Positions 18,648 through 28,329 are shown, counted from the stretch's first letter. The stretch: DNA of 64,000 nt from Granulicella sp. L56 (GCF_009765835.1 NZ_LMUS01000006.1:248001-312000), one strand, 5' to 3'. Translations and numbers: made by a program. Notes: generated by a model not told the origin, from the sequence alone.

Positions 18648-20057
18648 GTGCTCCTTACAATTTCCACGACTCATCAGCCGGCAACAGATCTCGGCTATCT
18701 GCTCCACAAGAACCCAGCACGTCTCCAGACGGAAGAACTTTCGTTTGGAAAAGCCTACGTGTTCTACCCCGACGCTTCTTCTGACATCTGCACGGCGGCG
18801 CTGCTTGTCGAGATCGATCCGGTAGCGCTCGTACGGGGTCGGGGACCAGCCGGTGAAGGTGGTCAGCTGGAACAGTACGTTAATGATCGCCCTTACGCTG
18901 CGAACTCATTCCTCAGCGTCGCACTGGGGCGTATTTTCAGCACAGCAATGAGCGGACGGAGTAAGGATCGACAGGAGCTTGCAGAGACAGCGATTCCATT
19001 GATCGCCCACCTTACCGTCATCGCTGCTCGTGGCGGTGAGGATTTGGTCAAGCGTCTGTTCGAGCCGCTCGGATACTCCGTCGAAATGCAGGGATCGCAG
19101 CTCGACGACAAGTTTCCTGAATGGGGCGCATCCCCCTACGTCACCCTCACTCTTGCAGGTACCGTTCGGCTGCAAGATCTGCTCACACACCTCTATGTTC
19201 TGATCCCGGTCCTGGGCAACGAAAAGCACTACTGGGTAGCCAATGACGAGATCGAAAAGTTACTGAAGCGCGGCGAAGGATGGCTTGGTGTCCATCCAGA
19301 GAAGGACCTCATTGTCTCTCGATACCTGAAGCGTCAGCGGAGTCTTACGCGAGAAGCGTTGAGCCGTTTGCTGGCGGAGGAAGCGCCGAGTGACGAGGCA
19401 GATCAGACGCCTTCCGTCGAGCCGCCGGTTACGGAACGCGCACCTTCCCTGCATGACCAACGCCTGCAAACCGTGTTGTCGGTCATACGAGATACAGGTG
19501 CAAAGCGTGTGGTCGATCTCGGGTGTGGTGAGGGCAAGCTACTCAAGTTGTTCCTATCTGAGAAGCAGTTTGAGACCATCCTCGGAATGGATGTGTCATG
19601 GCGTTCATTAGAGACAGCGAAGGAACGCTTGCGATTGGACGAGCTGCCGGAACGGCAGCGTAACCGAATAGAACTGGTCCAAGGGTCGCTGACCTACCGA
19701 GACCAGCGGCTGAACGGGTTTGAAGCAGCCGCCATTGTGGAAGTCATAGAGCATTTGGATGCGTCGCGCCTGGCGACTTTCGAGCGCATCGTCTTCGAAT
19801 TTGCTCGACCGACGTACGTCGTTTTGACCACTCCGAACGCAGAGTACAACACGATCTTTGAGACGCTTCCGGCAGGCGAATTCCGTCATGGCGACCACCG
19901 TTTCGAGTGGAAACGAACTGAGTTTGAAGGCTGGGCAAGTGGAGTAGCAGAGCGGTTCGGCTATGGAGTTCGCTTCGAACCTGTAGGGCCGGTCGATGTA
20001 GAAAAAGGTGCCCCAACACAGATGGCAGTCTTTACTCAGAAGGAGGTGGCGGCATGA
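18648..20057 (+). CDS. hen1: Bacterial Hen1, 3'-terminal RNA ribose 2'-O-methyltransferase
   Basis: A 469-residue enzyme that methylates the 2'-OH at the 3' end of cleaved RNA before ligation, so the repaired tRNA resists a second cut at the same site. The N-terminal half is the bacterial Hen1_N domain (MLLTISTTHQPATDLGYLLHKNP, a family hallmark). The C-terminal half is the methyltransferase: SAM motif VVDLGCGEGKLLKL and the metal-binding set EVIEHLD (about residue 365) and HGDHRFEW (about 414). It starts with GTG, supported by the conserved N-terminus. Its stop overlaps the pnkp start by ATGA, the standard hen1-pnkp operon arrangement. Confidence 0.93.
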   Translation: MLLTISTTHQPATDLGYLLHKNPARLQTEELSFGKAYVFYPDASSDICTAALLVEIDPVALVRGRGPAGEGGQLEQYVNDRPYAANSFLSVALGRIFSTAMSGRSKDRQELAETAIPLIAHLTVIAARGGEDLVKRLFEPLGYSVEMQGSQLDDKFPEWGASPYVTLTLAGTVRLQDLLTHLYVLIPVLGNEKHYWVANDEIEKLLKRGEGWLGVHPEKDLIVSRYLKRQRSLTREALSRLLAEEAPSDEADQTPSVEPPVTERAPSLHDQRLQTVLSVIRDTGAKRVVDLGCGEGKLLKLFLSEKQFETILGMDVSWRSLETAKERLRLDELPERQRNRIELVQGSLTYRDQRLNGFEAAAIVEVIEHLDASRLATFERIVFEFARPTYVVLTTPNAEYNTIFETLPAGEFRHGDHRFEWKRTEFEGWASGVAERFGYGVRFEPVGPVDVEKGAPTQMAVFTQKEVAA

Positions 20058-22609
20058 AGATCAGCATTCCAGAATTGTCGCTTGTCCTCCTGGTTGGCCC
20101 TTCGGGCTCTGGCAAGTCTTCGTTCGCGCGTAAGCACTTCCTGCCCACCGAGGTTGTCTCCTCCGACTTCTGCCGCGCGCTTGTTTCCGATAATGAAAAC
20201 GACCAGTCTGCGACCGGAGATGCTTTCGACCTGCTGCACGAGATCGTCCGCAAGCGCCTCGCTCGTGGCCGCCTGAGCGTAGTCGATGCGACCAACGTCC
20301 AGCCAGAGGCACGGAAGTCTCTGATCGCTCTGGCAAAAGAGTTTCATCTCTTTGCCGAGGCGATTGTCTTCGATCTCTCGGAGCGCGTGTGCCAGGACCG
20401 CAACGTGCTTCGTCCCGACCGGCAGTTCGGGCCGCACGTCATTCGCAACCAGTCGCAGCAACTCCGGCGTTCTCTGCGCGGATTGGAACGCGAAGGCATC
20501 CGCCACGTCTTCAAGCTCTCAAGCCCCGAGGAAGTGGACGCCGTAACCATCGAACGTCACCCACTCTGGAATAACAAGAAGGCCGAGCACGGCCCATTCG
20601 ACGTCATTGGAGACGTTCATGGGTGCTTCGATGAGCTTATCGAGCTTATGGCCCAGCTCGGCTACACGGTGAATCAAACCGATGGGGCGTATTCGGTTTC
20701 GTCCTCCGGCGAGCGCAAGCTAGTCTTTGTGGGCGACCTTGTTGATCGCGGCCCAGGAACTGTTCAGGTACTTCGTCTCGTTTCAAGCATGGTGCAATCT
20801 GGACAAGCATTCTGTGTTCCGGGCAATCACGACATGAAGCTCGTCAGAGCATTGCGAGGCCGAGATGTGAAGCATACGCACGGTCTTGCGGAGACGATGG
20901 AACAACTCGGAAACGAGTCGAATGAGTTCCGCGTCGAGGTCGCCAAGTTCCTTGATGGCCTTGTCAGCCACTATGTCTTCGACGACGGAAAGCTGGTCGT
21001 TGCCCACGCTGGCCTGAAGGAGTCAATGCATGGTCGCGGATCAGGAGCAGTGCGCGAGTTTGCCCTCTTCGGCGAAACAACTGGAGAAACGGACGAGTTC
21101 GGCCTGCCTATTCGCTACAACTGGGCAGCGGACTATCGCGGGAAGGCTCTAGTGGTCTATGGACACACGCCCGTTCCCGAGCCGCTCTTTCTCAACAACA
21201 CGGTCAATATTGATACCGGCTGTGTCTTCGGTGGCCGACTCACAGCGCTGCGCTATCCCGAGCGCGAGATCGTATCGGTCAAAGCGCATCAGACATACTA
21301 CGAGCCTGCCTGTCCCTTCCTGCCCGAAACGACCGAGAGTCAGCGGCCCTTGCAGCACGCACAGGATGATGTACTCGACCTTGCCGATGTGGTCGGTAAA
21401 CGTCTCATCGACACACGGCTGAAGCCGAAGATCACGATTCGGGAGGAGAATGCGATTGCGGCGCTTGAAGTCATGAGCCGGTTCGCAAGTGACCCCAAGT
21501 GGCTCATCTATCTTCCGCCGACGATGTCACCCACCGAGACAAGTAAGCACGAGAATCTGCTGGAACATCCGGACGAGGCATTCGCCTTCTACCGCAAGGA
21601 AGGGATCGCCACCGTTGTTTGCGAACAGAAACACATGGGATCTCGCGCTGTCGTTGTCCTCTGCAAAGACGAGACCGTATCTCAGAAACGCTTCGGCGTC
21701 GTCCAAGCGTCACTCGGAACGGTGTATACCCGCACCGGTCGCCGCTTCTTCACCGATGAAGCCTTGGAGCATCAGTTTCTCGCGCGCTTGCAATCAGCAG
21801 TCGAGAGGTCCGGGCTATGGAAAGAACTCGCGACGGATTGGCTCTGCCTGGATTGCGAGCTGATGCCGTGGTCTGCGAAGGCGCAGGAGTTGCTCCAGAA
21901 GCAGTATGCGCCTGTCGGCAATGCCGGCGTCCATGCATTGCGAGCTGAGAGTGAACTGATCACTAAGGCTTCACTGCACGTACCGGGCTTGGAATCGCTC
22001 TCTGTACAAACCGCTAAAAGACTCAGTGCTGTCGAGCATTACACCACGGCCTATCGGCAATACTGCTGGCCGGTCGGTTCGCTGGCCGATCTCAAACTTG
22101 CACCATTCCACATCCTGGCAAGTGAAGGCGCGGTCCATACCGACAAGCCGCACACTTGGCACATAGAGACAATTGCCAAGCTCTGCGGGGCGGATCCGGA
22201 GATATTGCTCGCTACCCCGTTCAAGATCGTCGATCTTCACGATGAGGCGGGCACTGCGGATGCAGTCGCCTGGTGGACGCAGATGACGGCTGAAGGCCGA
22301 GAAGGCATGGTCGTTAAACCGCTCAACTTCATCGCTGAAGGCCGACGCGGGATCACCCAGCCAGCCATAAAGTGCCGGGGTGCCGAATACCTTCGCATCA
22401 TCTACGGCCCAGAGTATCTCCTGCCGGAGAACCTTGAACGCCTTCGTTCAAGGAACGTGGGAGCCAAGCGCTCCCTCGCCAGCCGGGAGTTTGCACTTGG
22501 CATCGAGGCGCTTGAGCGGTTCGTTCGCAAGGAGCCCTTGCGCCTCACTCATGAGTGCGTCTTCGGAGTTCTAGCACTGGAAAGTGAACCAATTGACCCG
22601 AGACTCTAA
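20054..22609 (+). CDS. pnkp: Polynucleotide kinase-phosphatase-ligase Pnkp
   Basis: An 851-residue RNA-repair enzyme, close to the length of the Clostridium thermocellum protein. It heals and seals RNA cut by ribotoxins. Domains in order: 5' kinase with P-loop GPSGSGKSS (residues 15-23); metallophosphoesterase 2',3' phosphatase with GDVHGCFDEL, GDLVDRGPG, GNHD and VAHAG; and a C-terminal nucleotidyltransferase ligase with nucleophile K526 in EQKHMGSRA, plus later motifs LCLDCELMPW and GREGMVVKPL. Pnkp ligase needs Hen1 for activity, consistent with the coupled gene upstream. All catalytic motifs appear intact. Confidence 0.95.
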   Translation: MKISIPELSLVLLVGPSGSGKSSFARKHFLPTEVVSSDFCRALVSDNENDQSATGDAFDLLHEIVRKRLARGRLSVVDATNVQPEARKSLIALAKEFHLFAEAIVFDLSERVCQDRNVLRPDRQFGPHVIRNQSQQLRRSLRGLEREGIRHVFKLSSPEEVDAVTIERHPLWNNKKAEHGPFDVIGDVHGCFDELIELMAQLGYTVNQTDGAYSVSSSGERKLVFVGDLVDRGPGTVQVLRLVSSMVQSGQAFCVPGNHDMKLVRALRGRDVKHTHGLAETMEQLGNESNEFRVEVAKFLDGLVSHYVFDDGKLVVAHAGLKESMHGRGSGAVREFALFGETTGETDEFGLPIRYNWAADYRGKALVVYGHTPVPEPLFLNNTVNIDTGCVFGGRLTALRYPEREIVSVKAHQTYYEPACPFLPETTESQRPLQHAQDDVLDLADVVGKRLIDTRLKPKITIREENAIAALEVMSRFASDPKWLIYLPPTMSPTETSKHENLLEHPDEAFAFYRKEGIATVVCEQKHMGSRAVVVLCKDETVSQKRFGVVQASLGTVYTRTGRRFFTDEALEHQFLARLQSAVERSGLWKELATDWLCLDCELMPWSAKAQELLQKQYAPVGNAGVHALRAESELITKASLHVPGLESLSVQTAKRLSAVEHYTTAYRQYCWPVGSLADLKLAPFHILASEGAVHTDKPHTWHIETIAKLCGADPEILLATPFKIVDLHDEAGTADAVAWWTQMTAEGREGMVVKPLNFIAEGRRGITQPAIKCRGAEYLRIIYGPEYLLPENLERLRSRNVGAKRSLASREFALGIEALERFVRKEPLRLTHECVFGVLALESEPIDPRL

Positions 22610-22677
22610 GATTTGCACTCCTTGAAGGAGATGCTTTACCTTCCGTCTTCATGACGTTGAGGCCAGCCGCGCGGCGG

Positions 22678-23727
22678 CTACTTGATCGTGTAGCGTGCCC
22701 CGCGCCCCTGCCCGACCTGACGCAGATATTGTTGCTCTGCCAGCTTCTTGACATGCACCTTAATGGTGTTGCGGTTCGCGCCGGTCGAGTCCTCAATTTC
22801 CTTGACGGTGACTTCGCCGCGCGTTTTCGCCAGCTCCAAAATCTGACGGGAAAGGGCGGCCAAAGATGAGCGAAGCGCCTGCTCCTCCTTCACCTTCGCG
22901 GCGAGATTATCTTTCTGCTTAGCCATCGTCTTCAGGAAGAAGACCACCCAAGCCTCCCAGTTCTGTTCTTCCTTGCGGATCGTTTGTTGAGTTCTCCGGA
23001 GGGCCAGGTAGTAGCTATCCTTATTCTGCTCAACCACGCCTTCCATAGAGCTGTAGGGGACGTAGCTGTACCCGGCGCGTAGCAATAGTAAGGTCGTAAG
23101 CGCACGCGATAGCCTGCCATTGCCGTCTTTGAACGGATGGATAGCGAGGAACACCACAATGAAGATCCCAATGAGGATCAGCGGGTGATGGCTCTCCTCT
23201 TCCACGGCGCGGTTGAACCAGTCGACAAGGTCCTTCATCCATCCCGGCGTTTCAAACGGGGTCGCCGTCTCGAAGACAACGCCCAGACTCTTGCCGTCAG
23301 GTCCGAACGCCTCCACGTGGTTTGTGACGGTCTTATACTGGCCGCGATGATCCTGATCCTTGGAACTGTACTTGAGGAGGACGCCGTGGAGCTGCTTGAT
23401 GTGATTCTCGGTCGAAGCGATAGCCTCGTATCCCTCGAAAATCATGTCCATCGCATCGGCATAGCCCGCGACTTCTTCCTCATCGCGGCTTGCAAAGGAT
23501 TTGGTATGCAGCCCGGAGAGTAGCTTCTCCACATCCGCATCGCTGAGCTTTGACCCCTCAATACGGGTGGACGACCCCACGCTCTCAATCGTGGCGATTC
23601 GCCGCAAGGTAGTCAGTTTTTCCGGGGCGAGGGTTTCAATGACGGTCCAGCGCCCCTTAAACTCGTCGATCTCGGCGATGAGCTTGAGGATCTCCGGGGT
23701 GATCGCAATGTTGGTGATGGGGTACAT
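22678..23727 (-). CDS. Fic-domain AMP transferase with C-terminal winged helix
   Basis: A 349-residue protein of the N-terminally inhibited Fic class. The catalytic motif HPFKDGNGRLSR is at residues 197-208 and complete. The inhibitory helix motif S/T-x-x-x-E-G is present as SSTRIEG with E57, so activity is expected to be autoinhibited. Residues of about 285-349 form a winged helix (GEVTVKEIEDSTGANRNTIKVHVKKLAEQQYL), suggesting self-regulation of transcription. Such enzymes transfer AMP to target-protein hydroxyls; the target is unknown. It is convergent with pnkp. Confidence 0.93.
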   Translation of the reverse strand: MYPITNIAITPEILKLIAEIDEFKGRWTVIETLAPEKLTTLRRIATIESVGSSTRIEGSKLSDADVEKLLSGLHTKSFASRDEEEVAGYADAMDMIFEGYEAIASTENHIKQLHGVLLKYSSKDQDHRGQYKTVTNHVEAFGPDGKSLGVVFETATPFETPGWMKDLVDWFNRAVEEESHHPLILIGIFIVVFLAIHPFKDGNGRLSRALTTLLLLRAGYSYVPYSSMEGVVEQNKDSYYLALRRTQQTIRKEEQNWEAWVVFFLKTMAKQKDNLAAKVKEEQALRSSLAALSRQILELAKTRGEVTVKEIEDSTGANRNTIKVHVKKLAEQQYLRQVGQGRGARYTIK

Positions 23728-23733
23728 GGCTGA

Positions 23734-23806
23734 TACCCATTTTCACCCATTTATAGCCATTTTGCACCCGATCATGGCAAATATCCGTTTTTACCCGTTT
23801 TCACCC
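23734..23806. promoter_or_regulatory. Putative operator repeats upstream of fic
   Basis: Two near-identical 15-mers, TACCCATTTTCACCC (23734-23748) and TACCCGTTTTCACCC (23792-23806), lie 58 bases apart just upstream of the fic start, with a third weaker copy (CCATTTTGCACCC) ending at about 23769. Their position and the winged helix in the Fic protein suggest autoregulatory binding sites. Confidence 0.5.
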
Positions 23807-24168
23807 AATCAGCGCGGGGCGTGAGGGTTCGCCTGTCGGCCTTTGCTGACTTCACCAGTTCGCTATAGCTCTCCGCCGTTGCCTGTTCCATGTGTCTTTG
23901 GACACATGAGAAGAAGACATTCTTCTCATGACAGCGCCTCACCCGGAGAGGAAGCGTCGGTCAAGGCCGCGCGATTTCGCGCGCCGCGTAGCGGGCGAAG
24001 CGCCTTGACGGACGCTGGAGCGGAGGGTACTGCGCCACGGGTGCGAGGGTTAGGGCTCCAGTTGACTGCTGAGTTAGTGAACCACTGAGCACTCTTATAT
24101 GGCCGCGCTACTTGGCACTAAAGGCTCCGTTGGGAGCCAACAAAGACTTGTCGGTGTCTAATCGTCGT
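23807..24168. other. Non-coding region with a strong inverted repeat
   Basis: No credible gene. A nested palindrome lies at 23960-24009: outer arms GTCAAGGC/GCCTTGAC, inner GCGCGATTTCGCGC at about 23968-23982. A second hairpin, ATGAGAAGA/TCTTCTCAT, lies at about 23906-23929. Highly structured GC-rich segments of this sort occur at transfer origins and as large terminators; the role is undecided. Confidence 0.4.
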
Positions 24169-26571
24169 ATGAAGCAAGTTTGGATTGCGATGTTGATGAT
24201 TTGGGCACTGAAAGGCATCGTGTCCGGCCAGTCGACCACCAAATCTGTTCGAAAAATCGAGTTGCACTCCGGGTGGGGTGGGCTTGGAACACCGCAAAAC
24301 TCTACGGTGATCATTCGCAGAGCGAACGGCCGATACCTGAGAAACGGAATGCCGATTGATGCGGCTCTGGTCGATGCCTTTATTTCAGCTCTCGACGCCC
24401 CCACCGTTGCAAAGCCCCAGATGGAGAATCTGGGGGTCACATCGATTTGGCTAAGAAACAATCTTCACCTGGCAGAAAAGGCTGTATCGGGCAGTTTTGC
24501 TGATGCGACGCCCACACAGAGATCCCTTTTCGAGTCCTCCTTCGTAAATCCAACGCTGATGGCGAAAGTGGTTTCCGATTTGTTCTCGTATTCGAGTTTC
24601 GACGACAACCCATATGCCAGCGGTGAAGTGACCTTCGACGATGGGTCCATGCTTACAGCGAAGACCCATTCCTACTACGTGTTCATGATCCCATGGACGA
24701 TCTCGGATCGAGGGGACACGTTCAATGCGGCGATATCGCGAACATTTTCGGCTTTGCTACCTACGAAGACGACGAACAAGCAGCGTCTCGTTGCAGACGA
24801 ATTCGTCTCAAAGCTCGGCGAAACGCTTTTGCAACGAATCGAACCAGAATGGAAAATGCGTGGAGTTGAAGACCGGGCCGGCAACGCACTTAAGTCACTT
24901 CGCACCGCCTACACCGTGAAGGCTGCGGATATCAATCCGTACCACGACGTTGCATTTGGACGCCGGTGGGATGAAAAAGGTCCCCATGAAACGAACTTGC
25001 AGGCCACACTGCACAAGCCAAGTTTCCCGCCAAACTTGAATGAGCACCTTGTGCTCCAATACGAGCAAGACAAGGTTCAGGGCCTCGATCAATTCCTAGC
25101 GTCTGGAGGCAAGTACGAGTCTCTTGTTCTCTCCGTTCCATGGCTCAAGGAATACTTGGGTCAGCATCCCTCCGAGACAGTGACCCTCGAACACGTTCAC
25201 CAACTCTCCTTCAGCAACCACGCGTTAGAAAGTTTTGCGAGCGATATGAAGGCTAGGGGGCGCGAGGATCTCATTCCGACTGTGCAAGCTCAGCAGCCAC
25301 AAATTGCGCTCCTCCACGTGGGCTTTGTCTATTGGCTGCTCTTTCCGGACAAGCATATGCTGCTATGGCGTTTTGAGGGGCCGCGCGGGTTTCTAAAGTG
25401 GAACCCTAGCGACTTTCCAGCCGGGAAATGTGGTGAGTATTATCGGGTCAACAATGGCGGTTGCTCTGGCAGGGAAATCTCACCAGACGGTGAGCTTCTC
25501 CCCGATCATGAGCCGAACGATGTGGCCTGCATGACCAGCTTCAGGAAGACACTAGATCCAAATCTTCCGAAAGCAGAGGCTCTATTTCCGGTAACCCAAC
25601 ATGACCATAGTGGCTTCATCGATAAGGACGGGCGAGTGCGCGTACCGCTGTGCTTCGATGCCGTTGGCGAATTCTCTGAAGGGATGGCGTCCTTTGAGCG
25701 TGACGGTGTTAAAGGATATCTCGATGAATCTGGGACCGTGGTCATTCAGCCTCGCTTTCCTTGGGCTGAAGCCTTCTCTGAAGGACTCGCTAAGGTCCAG
25801 GTGTCGGGGACGGTTCTCGGCTACGACGGCAAGTGGGGTTTCATCAACAGGAAAGGCGAAAATGTTATTGCGCCAGTGTATGGGTGGCAGACGGAGCAGG
25901 ACGGTACAGAGCAGGCTTTCCATAACGGTCGCGCGAAGATCGAGGTGAACGGGAAGAGCGGATACATCGACAAGAACGGCACAATGGTCATTCCACCGCA
26001 ATTCAGCCTAGCCTACCCTTTCAGCGAGGGTCTTGCGGCGGTGACCAAGGCAGAATCAATGGATACAGACTGGGGCTATGTGGATTCCACCGGAAAGTGG
26101 GTCATCCCGCCATCATTCGATTGGGCCACATCTTTCAATGAAGGTCTCGCAGCGGTAAATCGAAAGCATGACTGTGGTTTCATCGCTCCTTCCGGCAAAC
26201 GGGTTATACATCCTCCCGTTGCGCCAGGCGAAAAGGATTGTGCGACAGTATGGGGTGACTTCAGCGAGCACTTAGCCCGCTGGAAGTTTGGCGACAAGTA
26301 CGGATTCATTAACCAAGCTGGCGAGGTCGTCATCAAGCCTGCGTTCAGCTTTGTTCATTCGTTCTCCGAGGGACTGGCGGCAGTCCAGATTGCAGGCGGG
26401 TGGGGATACGTGGACAAGACTGCGCAACTCGTCATCGAGCCCAGAGATCTGACCCGGGCCGAGGATTTCCATCACGGCTTGGCCCTGGTTGTGACCCGGG
26501 ACGGCAGATGGGGCTACATCAACAAAGCAGGCAAATACGTGTGGGGGCCGTCTCGCCAAGGCAGCGACTAG
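24169..26571 (+). CDS. Secreted WG-repeat protein
   Basis: About 800 residues. A signal peptide is present (MKQVWIAMLMIWALKGIVSGQ), which is why the ATG at 24169 is preferred over a TTG at 24112. The first 480 residues are not recognised. From about residue 490 to the end there are eight or so WG beta repeats with the typical pattern GxIDKxGxxVIPPxFxxAxxFSEGLAxV (for example GYLDESGTVVIQPRFPWAEAF, WGFINRKGENVIAPVYG, GFINQAGEVVIKPAFSFVHSF). WG repeats are surface or secreted recognition modules of unknown ligand. The gene converges on the HEAT-repeat gene. Confidence 0.8.
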   Translation: MKQVWIAMLMIWALKGIVSGQSTTKSVRKIELHSGWGGLGTPQNSTVIIRRANGRYLRNGMPIDAALVDAFISALDAPTVAKPQMENLGVTSIWLRNNLHLAEKAVSGSFADATPTQRSLFESSFVNPTLMAKVVSDLFSYSSFDDNPYASGEVTFDDGSMLTAKTHSYYVFMIPWTISDRGDTFNAAISRTFSALLPTKTTNKQRLVADEFVSKLGETLLQRIEPEWKMRGVEDRAGNALKSLRTAYTVKAADINPYHDVAFGRRWDEKGPHETNLQATLHKPSFPPNLNEHLVLQYEQDKVQGLDQFLASGGKYESLVLSVPWLKEYLGQHPSETVTLEHVHQLSFSNHALESFASDMKARGREDLIPTVQAQQPQIALLHVGFVYWLLFPDKHMLLWRFEGPRGFLKWNPSDFPAGKCGEYYRVNNGGCSGREISPDGELLPDHEPNDVACMTSFRKTLDPNLPKAEALFPVTQHDHSGFIDKDGRVRVPLCFDAVGEFSEGMASFERDGVKGYLDESGTVVIQPRFPWAEAFSEGLAKVQVSGTVLGYDGKWGFINRKGENVIAPVYGWQTEQDGTEQAFHNGRAKIEVNGKSGYIDKNGTMVIPPQFSLAYPFSEGLAAVTKAESMDTDWGYVDSTGKWVIPPSFDWATSFNEGLAAVNRKHDCGFIAPSGKRVIHPPVAPGEKDCATVWGDFSEHLARWKFGDKYGFINQAGEVVIKPAFSFVHSFSEGLAAVQIAGGWGYVDKTAQLVIEPRDLTRAEDFHHGLALVVTRDGRWGYINKAGKYVWGPSRQGSD

Positions 26572-26607
26572 CGATATCTTGAGTGCGAGCCTTTTGGCGA
26601 CATCGGC

Positions 26608-28329
26608 CTATGGCTCTTTACTCACACAGGATGCGACGCCCAGTATCCCATCATTTGAAGAGAACACAAGCACCCTACCTGCGGTCATAATCGCAATCCG
26701 GTCAGACTTCAATTTTGTCCAACTCCCCGGCTCACCGGGCAAGTGTGCCACTTCCGTTTGAGCCCACGTACCGTCGCCATTGGGGCTTACGCCAAGCACG
26801 TACCCGTAATTGAACCCCATATGCGCCAACCCAAAGACGACAATTGCGCCCGTACCGTCATAGTCCATTCCGCGCACGTTATCTCGATCCAACACCACTG
26901 GCACTCCCTCGCCTGGAATCCACGTCAGATCACCACCCCATTCGCCGTGGTCTGTACCTACGAGTTCCCCCCTGACATTGCCGTTCGATAGTCTCAGCGC
27001 GTGCGCATTCACATCTCTAATGGGCTGGATTCTGAACTTCTCCCGCTGCCACTGCCAGAGATTACTGGGACAGGCATCTCGCGTGCCATGAAATCCATCG
27101 GTGATCAAAGAGGTTGGATTGGTCTGCATCCCGCGGTCCATCGTTTTCCAAGGGGCGCGTTCAACCTGCCCCTTGGAGCGCAAAGCGGATGCCACATGTG
27201 CGGCATCGTCTTTCAGTTCAACGAGCCAGTAGGTGGATGCTAAATTCTCCAGCTTCCCCGCAGCATTCCTATCACCGAGCCAGCCAACTGCCCGAATTGC
27301 TGCATACACGACACGCCAGTCCTTCGAGTCGAGTGCTTGGCCGATCTTTCCAACTGCCGGACGGTAGTTGATGTACCCGAGTATCAAAATTCCATAGGCG
27401 CGCTCTGCCTGGTTATCAGAATCCAGAAACGGCATCAGCGCGTCTCCCGCCACACTCCCCGCCGGTCCAAACTCAGCTATCTCGCTGAGGCATTGAACCG
27501 ATTCCAGAGCAAGGAAATCGAATTTTTGCGCGTGGGGCTGACACGCTTTGGCCAACGGCTCAATCACAATGGGATCACGGACTGCCGTCAGCGTAATGTC
27601 TGCTTGCTTCTTGATCTCCGGCTCATTGCTCTTGAGCAGGACATGGAGACCGATGCTGGACTGCTCTGCTACGGGGCCTAATGCGGCGATACCGCGCAGC
27701 GCAGCGATGCGTTTCGGCAGCGGTTCGCTCCGATCAAGGGCCAGCGCCGTCCAAGTAGCTGCATGCGCAATCGGAAGGGGTTCCATCTCGGCGATGACTT
27801 CGGCTGCGAGCCGATACTTCTCGTCGTTTTCGAGAAGCAGCGTAAGTTCTGCAAGTGCCCTCTCACCAAGTTTTGAGAGGGCGAAACCGGTCTGGTTCGT
27901 AACGTCGTCCCCATGGGACAGATCTTCGACAAGAGCGTGGATGGCAGTAGCTGAGCCTATTTGGCCGAGAGGGCTTGCCACCCAGCCGCCATGATCCATG
28001 ATGAGAGCGGCCCGTAAGGCTGGAACATCATCAACCGTCCAAGTGCCCCAATCTGCCAATATTGCGCCAGCTACATTCCGCCAACCGGCGTGGCTTCCAA
28101 CCGCACGTCTCAACAGCTCCTGCTTCGCAGGTTCTCCAAAACGCCGAAGATCACGGGCTAGGATGAGGCTGTTGCTGCCTTCACCATCATCTTGGGCGGG
28201 TACAACTTTATCCAAGAGTGTCAGGCAAGCCGACAGCGGGGCGCAGGTGTCCAAGCCTTTCGGAACCGGAATGGCACCTGCGGCTTTGGCAAAGAGAAGC
28301 ACAACTATTGCAAGGTACGCCCTGCACAT
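26608..28329 (-). CDS. Secreted HEAT-like repeat protein
   Basis: A 573-residue protein with signal peptide (MCRAYLAIVVLLFAKAAGAIP). Residues of about 60-370 hold degenerate helical repeats of the HEAT/PBS-lyase kind (PALRAALIMDHGGWVASPLGQIG, RIAALRGIAALGP, AYGILILGYI, VYAAIRAVGWLGDRNAAGKLENLA). The last 170 residues look like beta-propeller or sandwich sequence (GELVGTDHGEWGGDLTWIPGEG, GMDYDGTGAIVVFGLAHMG). The ribosome site GGAGG lies 7 bases before the ATG. Function unknown; a protein-binding or immunity-like role is possible given the neighbours. Confidence 0.65.
   Translation of the reverse strand: MCRAYLAIVVLLFAKAAGAIPVPKGLDTCAPLSACLTLLDKVVPAQDDGEGSNSLILARDLRRFGEPAKQELLRRAVGSHAGWRNVAGAILADWGTWTVDDVPALRAALIMDHGGWVASPLGQIGSATAIHALVEDLSHGDDVTNQTGFALSKLGERALAELTLLLENDEKYRLAAEVIAEMEPLPIAHAATWTALALDRSEPLPKRIAALRGIAALGPVAEQSSIGLHVLLKSNEPEIKKQADITLTAVRDPIVIEPLAKACQPHAQKFDFLALESVQCLSEIAEFGPAGSVAGDALMPFLDSDNQAERAYGILILGYINYRPAVGKIGQALDSKDWRVVYAAIRAVGWLGDRNAAGKLENLASTYWLVELKDDAAHVASALRSKGQVERAPWKTMDRGMQTNPTSLITDGFHGTRDACPSNLWQWQREKFRIQPIRDVNAHALRLSNGNVRGELVGTDHGEWGGDLTWIPGEGVPVVLDRDNVRGMDYDGTGAIVVFGLAHMGFNYGYVLGVSPNGDGTWAQTEVAHLPGEPGSWTKLKSDRIAIMTAGRVLVFSSNDGILGVASCVSKEP

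Noticed and set aside
23843..24088. 81-codon frame between fic and the WG-repeat gene
   Set aside because: It runs through strong palindromes, has odd composition and no ribosome site.
24112..24168. TTG start for the WG-repeat protein
   Set aside because: It would place 19 residues before a good signal peptide; the ATG at 24169 begins the signal peptide directly.
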